Source: JAWLGW01 sp964569055 (lineage in GTDB: Bacteria > Planctomycetota > J058). Taken from it: a stretch of 11,223 nucleotides of DNA. Both the position numbers and the translations under genes were made by a program. The number at the start of each line of letters is the position of its first letter. Within the stretch, counting starts at the first letter, position 1. Where the stretch lies: positions 1 to 11,223 of the forward strand of contig CAZMSZ010000254.1 of the NCBI GenBank assembly GCA_964569055.1, given 5' to 3'. The notes beneath the pieces were generated by a model, which was not told where the DNA came from, ran no database searches, and saw only the letters and a list, made by a program, of their open reading frames with translations. Positions 1 to 6,972 of the stretch are shown here, piece after piece.

Positions 1-1448
1 CGCGGCGGGATCACGGTGTTGGCGCTGGCGTCGCTCCCCGGCAGCAGGACCGACTTGGGCTCCAGGCTCCCCGAGAACAGCATGACGTCGATCGTCTCGA
101 CGGCCACGCTGGCGCCGGCGCGCTGCTCGACCAGGCGCACGCCCACGAGCACGCTCTCCGCGTCGCGCAGGGAGAGCCGATAGAGCGGGACGAGCGCGCT
201 GAACGCCAGGGCCAGCGCCGGGATCACCACCCACAGCAGCAGCCCGCGCCCCTTGGCGCGCAGCAAGAAGTACGCGCCGGGCCCGGCCACCAGCGCGTAG
301 ATCACGAGCAGCGCGAACGCGCCGCCGACCTGCGCCGGCTGGCGGATCTCGCGCAGCTCCTGGAACAGGTGGTCGGTCCGAGGTTCGACCGAGCCGGCGC
401 CCTCGAGCAGCGCCTGGAGGAGCCCGGCCGTGGGGCGCGCGTGCACGAACGGCGGCGCCCACAGGTCGCAGCCGATCAGGTCGACCACTCCTCGCCCGTG
501 GCGACGGCGGACGATCACCGGCCGGCCGGCGGGCTCGGCGTCGTCGGTGTGGAGCACCAGGTCGTCGGGCCCGGGGTGGAGCCGCGTCAGGAACGGCGGG
601 CTCGTCGTCGCGCCGGCCGGGAGCTCGCCGTAGGTCCCCAGCAGCCCGGTCAGCCGCACGCCGTCGCCGCCGAGCGGCGCGCCCTCGAACGGGACGGGGG
701 CGAGCGCCGCGCCCAGCGCGCGACCGAGCTGGGCCCGCTTGAGCACGGCGGTGCGCGCGCCGAGGGACAGCACGAGGCGGCCGCCGCGCGTCACCCAGCC
801 GGCCAGGGCGGCCGCCTGCGCGGGGGTCCAGCGCTCGAGCTCGAGGTCGCCCAGCAGCACCGCGCGCACCCCCGAGTAGGCCAGCGGGGTGCTCGGCACG
901 GCCTCCAGCTGCGACACGGGGAGGACGGTCCAGGCGCCGCCCGCGCGCTCGGCGCTCGACTCGAGCTGGGAGAGGTCGGTCGGGGGCGCGCCGCGCCGAT
1001 CGAGGACCAGCAGCACGCGCGCCTGCGTCACCTCCGGCGCGACCTCGAGCTGCCCCACCCGCTCACCGGCCGGCGTCTCGCAGGTGACCAGCAGCGGGCC
1101 GGCCTCGCGCACGAGGTCGACCGCGACCGCGCCGGTGAGCCGGCGCGACACCCCCGCCTCGAGCGCGACCGTGCCCAGCTCGAACAGCGCGGTCTCGTCG
1201 TCGACCGAGCGCAGCCGCACGCTGACCTCGGGGTAGGCCTCGCCGCCGACCAGCTCGACCTGCAGCGGCGCGAAGCCGCTCGAGACGAGGTTCCGCCCGA
1301 AGCCGAAGCTCGCCTGCACGCTCACCGGGAGCGTCGGGCTGGCGGCGTCCGCGGGCGGCGCCGGCGGGGGACCGTCTTGCGCGCGGGCGAGCCCGCCCAG
1401 GGCCAGCGCCAACAGCGGCGCGAGCGCGGCGAGCGCGGCCGGCCTCAC
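1..1448 (-). CDS. Secreted/membrane GATase1-like protein of an ABC-2 cassette (3' partial)
   Basis: I translated this frame by hand. It is open for 482 codons from a GTG at 1448 to the left edge, so the C-terminus is missing. Residues 1-24 form a signal peptide (hydrophobic Ala/Leu core, cleavage site ARA|Q), followed by a Pro/Ala-rich linker. Residues about 50-360 look like an envelope domain; about 145-235 resemble a class I glutamine-amidotransferase-like fold (LLGDLELERW, then WVTRGGRLVLSLGA) with no obvious catalytic Cys nucleophile. Two helices follow at about 374-396 (with YALVAGPGAYFLLR) and 402-422, then a further outside segment. The start overlaps the permease stop as GTGA, and a strong AGGAGGTGA lies 4 bases upstream. 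Membrane proteins of this type accompany ATPase/ABC-2 permease pairs, as ABC_transp_aux/GldG proteins do, and may be an extracytoplasmic accessory subunit. The substrate is unknown. Position and topology are firm; the exact family is not. Confidence 0.8.
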   Translation of the reverse strand, partial: MRPAALAALAPLLALALGGLARAQDGPPPAPPADAASPTLPVSVQASFGFGRNLVSSGFAPLQVELVGGEAYPEVSVRLRSVDDETALFELGTVALEAGVSRRLTGAVAVDLVREAGPLLVTCETPAGERVGQLEVAPEVTQARVLLVLDRRGAPPTDLSQLESSAERAGGAWTVLPVSQLEAVPSTPLAYSGVRAVLLGDLELERWTPAQAAALAGWVTRGGRLVLSLGARTAVLKRAQLGRALGAALAPVPFEGAPLGGDGVRLTGLLGTYGELPAGATTSPPFLTRLHPGPDDLVLHTDDAEPAGRPVIVRRRHGRGVVDLIGCDLWAPPFVHARPTAGLLQALLEGAGSVEPRTDHLFQELREIRQPAQVGGAFALLVIYALVAGPGAYFLLRAKGRGLLLWVVIPALALAFSALVPLYRLSLRDAESVLVGVRLVEQRAGASVAVETIDVMLFSGSLEPKSVLLPGSDASANTVIPP

Positions 1449-3256
1449 GCGGTCACCTCCTCGCGCTCGCGCGCGGCGCGCAGCTCGGCCCGGGCGCGCA
1501 CCAGCGCGAACACCAGGCAGCCGGCCCCGACCAGCAGGTGGAACCACAGGAACGGCTGGAGGCTGGGGAGGTGCGCGTAGCGCTCCAGCTCGTCGCCCTG
1601 GAAGCGGCTGAACGGCAGCTCCTGGCCGGGGCGCGCGATCGCGAACGCGGCGACCAGCGGCGAGAGGTCGAGCAAGAAGGAGCTCCCTTGATTCAGGACG
1701 TTCCCCGTGAACAGCGGGATCCACACGGCCGGGGTCAGGTTGCAGGCGAACAGCGCGCCGAGCGCGCGGCCCGTGGCCGAGAGCGGGTTGGTCGTGACGA
1801 GCGAGAACACCAGCGCGATCAGGAACATGAACCCCGCGTAGCCCGCGACCAAGAGGTAGAGCGCGTCGAACGTCTCCGAGCCCATGGCCGGGCCGAAGCT
1901 CGTCAGGTGCACGGCCCCCAGCCATAGGAGCGCGGGGAAGGCCAGCCCGAACGCCAACAGGCCGAACAGCGCCGTGAAGCGGCCGAGCCGCGCCGGCCCG
2001 AGCCGGATCGCCACCCGCGACAGCAGCGCGGAGCGGCCGGTCGCGCCCGTCATGGCGAGGAGGCCGGCGGTGACCAGGAAGAACATGAGGAAGGGGTAGG
2101 CCGTGGCGCGGGCGACCTGCTCGAACCGCTGGGGCGGCGCGTCGGGCCACACGGCGCCCAGGAACACCACGTGGGCGCCCGCGAAGAACGCGATCACGAT
2201 CGCGGCGCGCACCAGCGGCGAGATCGCCTGGGCGCGCGGCCCCAGGTTCTCGTAGAAGAAGCGCATCTGCACGGTGCGGAGCAGCGCGCGCGCCACGCCC
2301 CGGCGCGCCTGGCGCGCCTCGGCGTCGAGCGTGACCGAGACGCTGTCGAACGCGTCCAGCCCGCGGCTCAGCTCGAGGTCCGGCCCCACGAACACGTAGG
2401 CCAGCGCGATCGCCGCCAGGACCGCGTAGTAGGCCACGCTGACCAGCGCGGTCGGCAGCGCCACGCCGTAGGGGGCCGGCGCGTCGAACGAGCCGATCAG
2501 GAGCCCCTGCGCGATGTCGTTGTAGCCGACCACCACGTGGCGCAGCGGCGAGAACGCGGCGAATACGGGGTAGCTCCGCACCGAGAAGCCCGCCACCAGC
2601 GCCACGATCGCGGCCAGGATCGCGATCGCGATCGGCCCGCCGACGTCGTCGATCCCGACCGACGCCGCCGCGGCCAGCGAGGCCAGGCAGGCGCCGTAGG
2701 CGAACAGCACGCCGAGGGCGAGCAGGACCTGCCCCACGGTCGCGCCGTCGAGGACCACGGTCGTGAGCAGGAAGGGCAGCGACGAGAGGAGCACCACCCC
2801 CACGAACGCCAGGGTGGCGGCGAGCCGCCCGAACACGACGCGGTGGGGCGAGACGCCGCTCGTGACGACCTGGTCGAAGCACTCCTCGCGCCGCTCGGCC
2901 TCGAACAGGTAGAGGAACCCGAACGGGGCCAACAGCGAGACGATCACCGCCTCGACGCCGACCGCCCCCAGGAACGCGAGCCGTCCGTACGAGATCGCGC
3001 TGTGGTACAGGCCCAGCTGCGCCCGGCCGAACGCCTCCTGGATCAGGGCCAGCACGACCACCAGCAGCAGCGCGTTGATGAACACCGCCCGCGCCAGGCG
3101 CTTGTCGGCGAAGGCGTAGCGCAGGGCGCGGCCCACGCTGGGGTTGTCGAAGAACCAGCGCTCGCGGTACGGCTCCTCGTCGGCGCTCGGCGGCGGGGTC
3201 GCCACCGCGGGCGCGCCCGCCGGCGGGTGCGGCTCGTCGTCAGGAGGCGTGGCCAC
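1445..3256 (-). CDS. ABC-2 type transporter permease, double-length (603 aa)
   Basis: Membrane subunit of an ABC-2 type transporter, partner of the ATPase encoded just upstream. After a Pro-rich cytoplasmic tail (1-50) there are two halves. The first, about 55-292, has six hydrophobic segments (about 54-72, 93-118, 145-168, 175-200, 208-226, 270-290). It carries the ABC-2 signature around 119-165: a charged ERREE segment, then a helix ending in LPFLL, as seen where permeases of this class bind the ATPase. A cytoplasmic linker at 293-345 leads to a second half with about six more helices (350-369, 387-404, 427-450, 465-488, 498-517, 567-587). This is roughly twice the length of a half-size ABC-2 permease. 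The start is GTG, 17 bases inside the ATPase gene, preceded by GGAG about 8 bases away; the stop overlaps the next gene by 4 bases. Export is the usual direction for this family. Substrate not identifiable. Confidence 0.88.
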   Translation of the reverse strand: MATPPDDEPHPPAGAPAVATPPPSADEEPYRERWFFDNPSVGRALRYAFADKRLARAVFINALLLVVVLALIQEAFGRAQLGLYHSAISYGRLAFLGAVGVEAVIVSLLAPFGFLYLFEAERREECFDQVVTSGVSPHRVVFGRLAATLAFVGVVLLSSLPFLLTTVVLDGATVGQVLLALGVLFAYGACLASLAAAASVGIDDVGGPIAIAILAAIVALVAGFSVRSYPVFAAFSPLRHVVVGYNDIAQGLLIGSFDAPAPYGVALPTALVSVAYYAVLAAIALAYVFVGPDLELSRGLDAFDSVSVTLDAEARQARRGVARALLRTVQMRFFYENLGPRAQAISPLVRAAIVIAFFAGAHVVFLGAVWPDAPPQRFEQVARATAYPFLMFFLVTAGLLAMTGATGRSALLSRVAIRLGPARLGRFTALFGLLAFGLAFPALLWLGAVHLTSFGPAMGSETFDALYLLVAGYAGFMFLIALVFSLVTTNPLSATGRALGALFACNLTPAVWIPLFTGNVLNQGSSFLLDLSPLVAAFAIARPGQELPFSRFQGDELERYAHLPSLQPFLWFHLLVGAGCLVFALVRARAELRAAREREEVTA

Positions 3257-4172
3257 GCGTCAGCTCCAAGAAGACCTCGTGCAGGTCGGGGACCTCCTCG
3301 CCGAAGGCGCGGATCCGGATCCCCTCGTCCACGATCAGGCGCAGGATCGGCGCCTCGTGCTCGACGCTCGCCGCCGGGATCAGGTGGACCCGCCGCCCGT
3401 CCACCCGCGCCTCCGCCACCACCTCGGGGTGACGCGCCAGGGCCTCGGCGGCGGCGGCGGGCTCGCCCGCCGGCTCGAGCACGTAGCGCAGCCCTCGCCG
3501 GGCGCGCTGCTTGAGCTCGCCGACCTCGCCCTCGGCCACCACGCGCCCGCCCTCGATCACGGCCACCCGGTCGCAGATCTCCTCGAGGTCCTCGAGGATG
3601 TGGCTCGAGATCACGATCGTCTTGCCCATCTCGCCGCGCAGCACCTTCAGCAGCAGCCGGATCTCGATCCGCGCGCGCGGGTCGAGCCCGCTCGCGGGCT
3701 CGTCGAGCAGCAGCACCTTGGGGTCGTGCAGCAGCGTCTTCGCCAGGCAGAGCCGCTGCTTGAGGCCGCGCGACAGGCCGCCCACCAGGGCCTGGCGCTT
3801 GAGCTGGAGGTCGACCAGCTCGAGCACCTGCTCGACCTGCCGGACGCGCTCGCGCCGGGAGAGCCCGACGAGGGCCGCGTAGTAGTCGAGGTAGTGGATC
3901 ACCTTGAGGTCGCCGTACGACTGGAACACGTCGGGCATGTAGCCGACGATCCGCCGCACCTCGCGGGGCGCGAGCACCGCGTCGAGGCCGTCGACGTGGA
4001 TCGCCCCGCGGTCGGGCTTCACCAGCGTGGCGAGCCCCTTGAGCGTGGTGGTCTTGCCCGCGCCGTTGGGCCCGATCACGCCGAAGCACTCGCCCGAGGC
4101 GACCCGCAGGTCGACGTGCTGCACCGCGACCACGGGCCCGAAGCGCTTGTGCAGGCCGCGGACCTCGATCAA
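3240..4172 (-). CDS. ABC transporter ATP-binding protein (ABC-2 exporter type)
   Basis: Cytoplasmic ATPase that powers the ABC-2 permease encoded immediately downstream. Numbering from TTG 4172 gives 310 aa. The Walker A GPNGAGKT is at 34-41, the signature is LSRGLKQR at 133-140 (the LSxGxxQR variant common in CcmA/ABC-2 ATPases), Walker B LLLDEP is at 154-159 with SGLD after it, and the H-loop SSH is at 189-191. The C-terminal about 90 residues form the small regulatory domain often seen in this group. I chose TTG at 4172 because GGAGGAGG lies 6 bases upstream and the protein then begins with the usual short strand before the A-loop (IEVRGLHKRFG). An upstream in-frame TTG at 4247 would add 25 residues of intergenic-looking sequence and has no Shine-Dalgarno. 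The gene overlaps the permease by 17 bp. All catalytic motifs are intact, so it should be active. Confidence 0.93.
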   Translation of the reverse strand: MIEVRGLHKRFGPVVAVQHVDLRVASGECFGVIGPNGAGKTTTLKGLATLVKPDRGAIHVDGLDAVLAPREVRRIVGYMPDVFQSYGDLKVIHYLDYYAALVGLSRRERVRQVEQVLELVDLQLKRQALVGGLSRGLKQRLCLAKTLLHDPKVLLLDEPASGLDPRARIEIRLLLKVLRGEMGKTIVISSHILEDLEEICDRVAVIEGGRVVAEGEVGELKQRARRGLRYVLEPAGEPAAAAEALARHPEVVAEARVDGRRVHLIPAASVEHEAPILRLIVDEGIRIRAFGEEVPDLHEVFLELTRGHAS

Positions 4173-4178
4173 GGCGAG

Positions 4179-4186
4179 CCTCCTCC
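4179..4186 (-). promoter_or_regulatory. Shine-Dalgarno fixing the ATPase TTG start
   Basis: GGAGGAGG on the minus strand, 6 bases before TTG 4172. It is among the strongest ribosome binding sites in the window and is the main reason for preferring this rare start codon. It also forms the 3' arm of the inverted repeat at 4179-4218. Confidence 0.7.
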
Positions 4187-4218
4187 AGCCCGCGCCACCC
4201 CCGCGCGCCGGGAGGAGG
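4179..4218 (-). repeat. Inverted repeat that can hide the ATPase Shine-Dalgarno
   Basis: On the minus strand CCTCCTCC (4218-4211) is a perfect 8-base complement of GGAGGAGG (4186-4179), separated by 24 GC-rich bases. In RNA the first arm could pair with the Shine-Dalgarno of the ABC ATPase. The first arm also overlaps the predicted start of transcription of the local promoter. The repeat is seen directly. The regulatory role is inference, and in such GC-rich DNA chance is possible. Confidence 0.45.
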
Positions 4219-4247
4219 ATCGTAGCGGCCCCGCAGGAGAGTGACAA
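4219..4247 (-). promoter_or_regulatory. Predicted sigma70-type promoter of the ABC cassette
   Basis: On the minus strand TTGTCA (4247-4242) is followed by exactly 17 bases and TACGAT (4224-4219). That matches TTGACA at 5 of 6 and TATAAT at 4 of 6 positions, including the key first, second and last bases. It lies in the 75 bp gap just after the second receiver gene. Transcription would start near 4213-4211, about 40 bases before the ATPase TTG. AT-containing hexamers at correct spacing stand out in DNA this GC-rich. Confidence 0.5.
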
Positions 4248-4664
4248 TCAACGTCGGGCGGCGAGGAGCCGGCGCAGCTCGGCCAGGAGCTCGGCCCCCC
4301 GCAGGCTCTTGGAGAGGCAGCCGTCGGCGCCGCACTCGAGCCCGAGCCGGCGCATGGTCGGCTCGTCCTCCGAGGAGAACAGCACGATCAGCGGCGTGTG
4401 CGCCGCGGGAGCGGCGCCGTCGGGCGGGCGCGCGCGCGAGAGGATCTCGACGAGCCGGTCGCCGCGCAGGACGGGCAGGTGGATGTCCATCAGCACGAGG
4501 TCGACGTCGCGGCGCAGCACCAGGCGATTGATCCGGGCCCAGTCGGTGGTCGCCTCCAGCGTGGCCTCGCCCTCGAGCAGCTGGGTCAGGCGCGCCACCA
4601 CGTCGGGGTCGTCGTCCACCAAGGCGATCCGCCCGAGCGGTCGCGCTCGATCGGGCGCGCTCAC
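4248..4664 (-). CDS. Stand-alone response regulator receiver (CheY-like), second of two
   Basis: 138 aa, a single REC domain with no output domain. The acidic pocket is D17-D18-D19 after the first strand (ALVDDD), the phosphoacceptor is D60 in LMDIHLP, the conserved hydroxyl residue is S97 or S98 in LFSSEDE, and the lysine is K119 in CLSKS. The usual Pro after that lysine is Ser, a small departure. It is likely a phosphate acceptor or relay partner for the kinase encoded two genes upstream. It must act by protein contact, because no DNA-binding or catalytic domain follows. The GTG start overlaps the preceding stop as GTGA. AGGAGG is only one base from this GTG, unusually close, so initiation probably depends on ribosomes finishing the upstream gene. 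No better start lies nearby. Last gene before the ABC cassette. Confidence 0.9.
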   Translation of the reverse strand: MSAPDRARPLGRIALVDDDPDVVARLTQLLEGEATLEATTDWARINRLVLRRDVDLVLMDIHLPVLRGDRLVEILSRARPPDGAAPAAHTPLIVLFSSEDEPTMRRLGLECGADGCLSKSLRGAELLAELRRLLAARR

Positions 4665-5110
4665 ACCTCCTCGCCCCAGGCGCCGGGCTCGAGCCGCCAG
4701 CCGGGCTCGCCCCAGCCGTCTGCCTCGGGAGCCGCCTCTCCGGCGCCTGGGCCGAGCAGCGCCTCGACGCAGCCGACCACCTCGTCGGCGCGGTAGGGCT
4801 TGGCGAGGTAGGCGTCGAACCCGCCCGACAGCACGCGCTCGCGGTCGCCCGCCATGGCGTGCGCCGTGCAGCCCACCACCAGGAGCCGGGCGGTGGCCGG
4901 GTCGCGCCGCAGGCGGCGGAGGACCTCCCAGCCGTCGAGGCGCGGCATGGAGAGGTCGAGCAGCACCAGGTCGGGGCGCCGCTCGGTGACGGCCCGGAGC
5001 GCCGCCTCGCCGTCGGCGGCCCCGCGCACGTCCCAGCGCGCCGCGAGCGCCTGGCGCGCGTACTCGCGGTTGTGCTCGTTGTCGTCGACGACCAGGACGA
5101 GCGGCTTCAC
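4661..5110 (-). CDS. Stand-alone response regulator receiver resembling a hybrid-kinase REC, first of two
   Basis: 149 aa from GTG 5110. Residues 3-120 form a complete REC domain: acidic pair D9-D10 (VVDDNEHNR), phosphoacceptor D52 (LLDLSMPRLDG), T82 in CTAHAM and K104 in LAKPY. These strings are typical of receivers fused to hybrid histidine kinases, so it looks like a kinase receiver encoded as a separate protein. Residues 121-149 form a Gly/Pro/Glu tail with three Trp (GWGEPGW and GAWGEE) of unknown role. The start overlaps the kinase stop by GTGA and has no clear Shine-Dalgarno, so translation is probably coupled to the kinase. That argues for a fixed ratio and direct phosphotransfer from the kinase. 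It also overlaps the next receiver by 4 bases. The same frame stays open far upstream, but that part is antisense-like shadow inside the kinase gene. Confidence 0.92.
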   Translation of the reverse strand: MKPLVLVVDDNEHNREYARQALAARWDVRGAADGEAALRAVTERRPDLVLLDLSMPRLDGWEVLRRLRRDPATARLLVVGCTAHAMAGDRERVLSGGFDAYLAKPYRADEVVGCVEALLGPGAGEAAPEADGWGEPGWRLEPGAWGEEV

Positions 5111-6972
5111 GGCTGCGCTCGGGCGAGGGCGCGCGCGACGAGCGCCAGCAGCGCGCCGCGGTCGAGGGCGCGGCGGCGCGCCGAGCCGCGGAGGCGCGCC
5201 GGGGCGGGCAGGGGGATCACGGGCAGCTCGCGAGTGCGCGGGTCCTGCTCGAGCAGCCGGACCAGCTCGCGTCCGTCCGCGTCGGCGTGCTCGAGGTCGA
5301 GGAGGAGCGCCGCGGGGGGCGCGTGGCGGGCGAGGGCCACCCCCTTGGCGGGGTCGGGCTCCCACACCAGCTCGGCGGCCCCGAGGGGCAGGGGCGCGGC
5401 GGCGCAGGCGGCGCGAACCTCCTCGAACAGCGCGGCGTCCTCGCAGACCACCAGGAGGTGCGGCGCGGCGGCGGGCGCCGGCGAGGCCTCCCGCGGCGTG
5501 GCCCGCGCGCCCGCATCGGCCTGCGGGGGCGGAGCGGGGGCCGCGTCGGCGCCCGGCGCGAGCGGCACGATCAGGCTGAACGAGGCGCCCGCGCCGGCGG
5601 CGCTCGTCACCTGGATCTCGCCGCCCATGAGCGTCAGGAGCTGCTTCACGATCGGGAGGCCCAGCCCCGTGCCCTCGTGGTCGCGCGTGGCCGAGGCGTC
5701 GACCTGCCGGAACGGCTCGAAGATCGAGGCCTGGTGCTCGGGCGCGATCCCCGGCCCGGTGTCGCTGACCACGAGCGAGAGGAACTCGACCAGCCTCCCG
5801 CCCTGCTGCCCGCGCACCCGGCGCGCCTCGACCCGCACGCTGCCGCGCTCGGTGAACTTGGCCGCGTTGCCGAGCACGTTGGTCAGGCACTGCCGCAGGC
5901 GGAGGCGGTCGGCGAACACGGGGGGCAGCGTCGCCGGGTCGTAGGCGCGCACCAGCTCCACGGGCTTGGACTTGAGCAGCACGCGCGCGTCGTCCAGGCA
6001 GGCCTCGAGCAGCGGCCCCGGTTCGACCTCCTCGAGGTGGACGACCATGTGGCCCGCCTCGATCTTGGAGATGTCGAGGATGCTGTTGATCAGCCCGAGC
6101 AGGTGCTCGGCGTTGGCGAGGATCCGCTCGAGGTTCTGGCGGGGGGTCGGCGGGAGCTTGTCGCCGAGCTTGACGATCAGGAGGTCGGTGAAGCCGATGA
6201 TCGAGTTGAGCGGCGTGCGCAGCTCGTGCGAGACGTTGGCGAGGAACTCGCTCTTGAGCCGGTTCGCCTCCTCGAGCCGGCGCTTGGCCGCCAGCTCGAG
6301 CTCCTGCTCGCGGATCTTGACCGCCTGCGCGAGCACCTCGCGATCTCGCCGCGCCAGCCGCTCGCCGATCGCGTCGCGCTCGTACAGCCGCCGCTCGGAC
6401 GCGCCCTCCTGCCCCCAGGCGTCGGCGAGCCGCCCCTCGAACCGGCACTCCTGGCTCGCGTCGCTGTGGGCGGCGCAGCCCTGCTCGAGGAACAGCACCG
6501 CCTCGCCCAAGAAGGCGCTGGCGTAGCCGGAGAGGTAGCCCGTCAGCCGGTGGCACACCGGCGCCGCGCAGGGGCCGAGCCGGAGCTTGCGCCCCTCCGC
6601 CTCGTAGGAGTTGCGCGCCACGGCGACCGCGCGGAACACCCCGCGGGCGCGGTCGACCACGACCTCCTCGAACCGCAGCGCCGCGACCCCCAGGATCGTG
6701 CGCGAGCGCGCCGCCGCGCCGAGCCACTCCAGCTCCGAGTCCCACAGCACGTGGTCGCGCAGCCACACCGCGTCCTGGTAGCCGGTCTGGTAGCCGTGCC
6801 GCAGCAGGACGCCGCGCGCCGCCGCGTCGCCGAGCGTCTCGGCCAGCTCCTCGGCCAGGCGGTCCGAGGCCGCCGCGTCGGCCAGCAGCACGCGCCGGCC
6901 GCTCGCCTCGAGCACGCCGTCCTCGGGGCGCTGCACCAGCAGCCGCTCGAGGTGCAGCTCGTCGGCCTTCAC
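5107..6972 (-). CDS. Soluble sensor histidine kinase: XylR_N-V4R, HisKA, HATPase_c, pseudo-receiver
   Basis: 621 aa from GTG 6972, with no membrane helix, so probably cytoplasmic. Residues about 5-185 resemble the XylR_N plus V4R sensory module of aromatic-responsive regulators (XylR, DmpR, MopR): LGDAAARGVLLRHGYQTGYQD near 48-67, TGYLSGYASAFLGE near 144-157, ending ECRFEGRLADAWG near 175-187. C140, E163, C166 and C176 match the zinc ligands of that family. A charged coiled-coil linker (195-240) leads to HisKA (H249 in SHELRTPLN) and HATPase_c (N369, DTGPGIA at 404-410, GTGLGL at 434-439), all intact. A Pro/Ala linker (about 473-503) precedes a C-terminal receiver-like domain that keeps D559 but has VVCED for the acidic pocket and lacks the Thr/Ser and Lys; it is probably a pseudo-receiver. 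The gene overlaps the FIST gene and the first receiver by GTGA. The sensory input is an intracellular ligand, not identified. Confidence 0.93.
   Translation of the reverse strand: MKADELHLERLLVQRPEDGVLEASGRRVLLADAAASDRLAEELAETLGDAAARGVLLRHGYQTGYQDAVWLRDHVLWDSELEWLGAAARSRTILGVAALRFEEVVVDRARGVFRAVAVARNSYEAEGRKLRLGPCAAPVCHRLTGYLSGYASAFLGEAVLFLEQGCAAHSDASQECRFEGRLADAWGQEGASERRLYERDAIGERLARRDREVLAQAVKIREQELELAAKRRLEEANRLKSEFLANVSHELRTPLNSIIGFTDLLIVKLGDKLPPTPRQNLERILANAEHLLGLINSILDISKIEAGHMVVHLEEVEPGPLLEACLDDARVLLKSKPVELVRAYDPATLPPVFADRLRLRQCLTNVLGNAAKFTERGSVRVEARRVRGQQGGRLVEFLSLVVSDTGPGIAPEHQASIFEPFRQVDASATRDHEGTGLGLPIVKQLLTLMGGEIQVTSAAGAGASFSLIVPLAPGADAAPAPPPQADAGARATPREASPAPAAAPHLLVVCEDAALFEEVRAACAAAPLPLGAAELVWEPDPAKGVALARHAPPAALLLDLEHADADGRELVRLLEQDPRTRELPVIPLPAPARLRGSARRRALDRGALLALVARALARAQP

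Noticed and set aside
369..4244. Long plus-strand open frames (369-1580, 2171-3514, 3144-4244) that could be read as proteins
   Set aside because: They are Arg/Ala/Gly/Gln/His-rich, carry no domain, and lie antisense to genes with clear ABC or GATase-like features. GC-rich codon bias keeps antisense frames free of stops.
4173..4247. Rho-independent terminator after the second receiver
   Set aside because: The inverted repeat at 4179-4218 has a 24-base loop and no T-run, and its 3' arm is the Shine-Dalgarno of the next gene. A regulatory role fits better than termination.
3043..4335. 430 aa minus-strand open frame overlapping the ATPase and permease
   Set aside because: An off-frame reading of the ATPase gene, extremely Arg/Pro-rich, whereas the other frame has every ABC ATPase motif.
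5111..6766. N-terminal extension of the first receiver giving a 701 aa protein
   Set aside because: The extra 550 residues are an off-frame reading of the kinase gene. The receiver fold begins right after GTG 5110, which overlaps the kinase stop.
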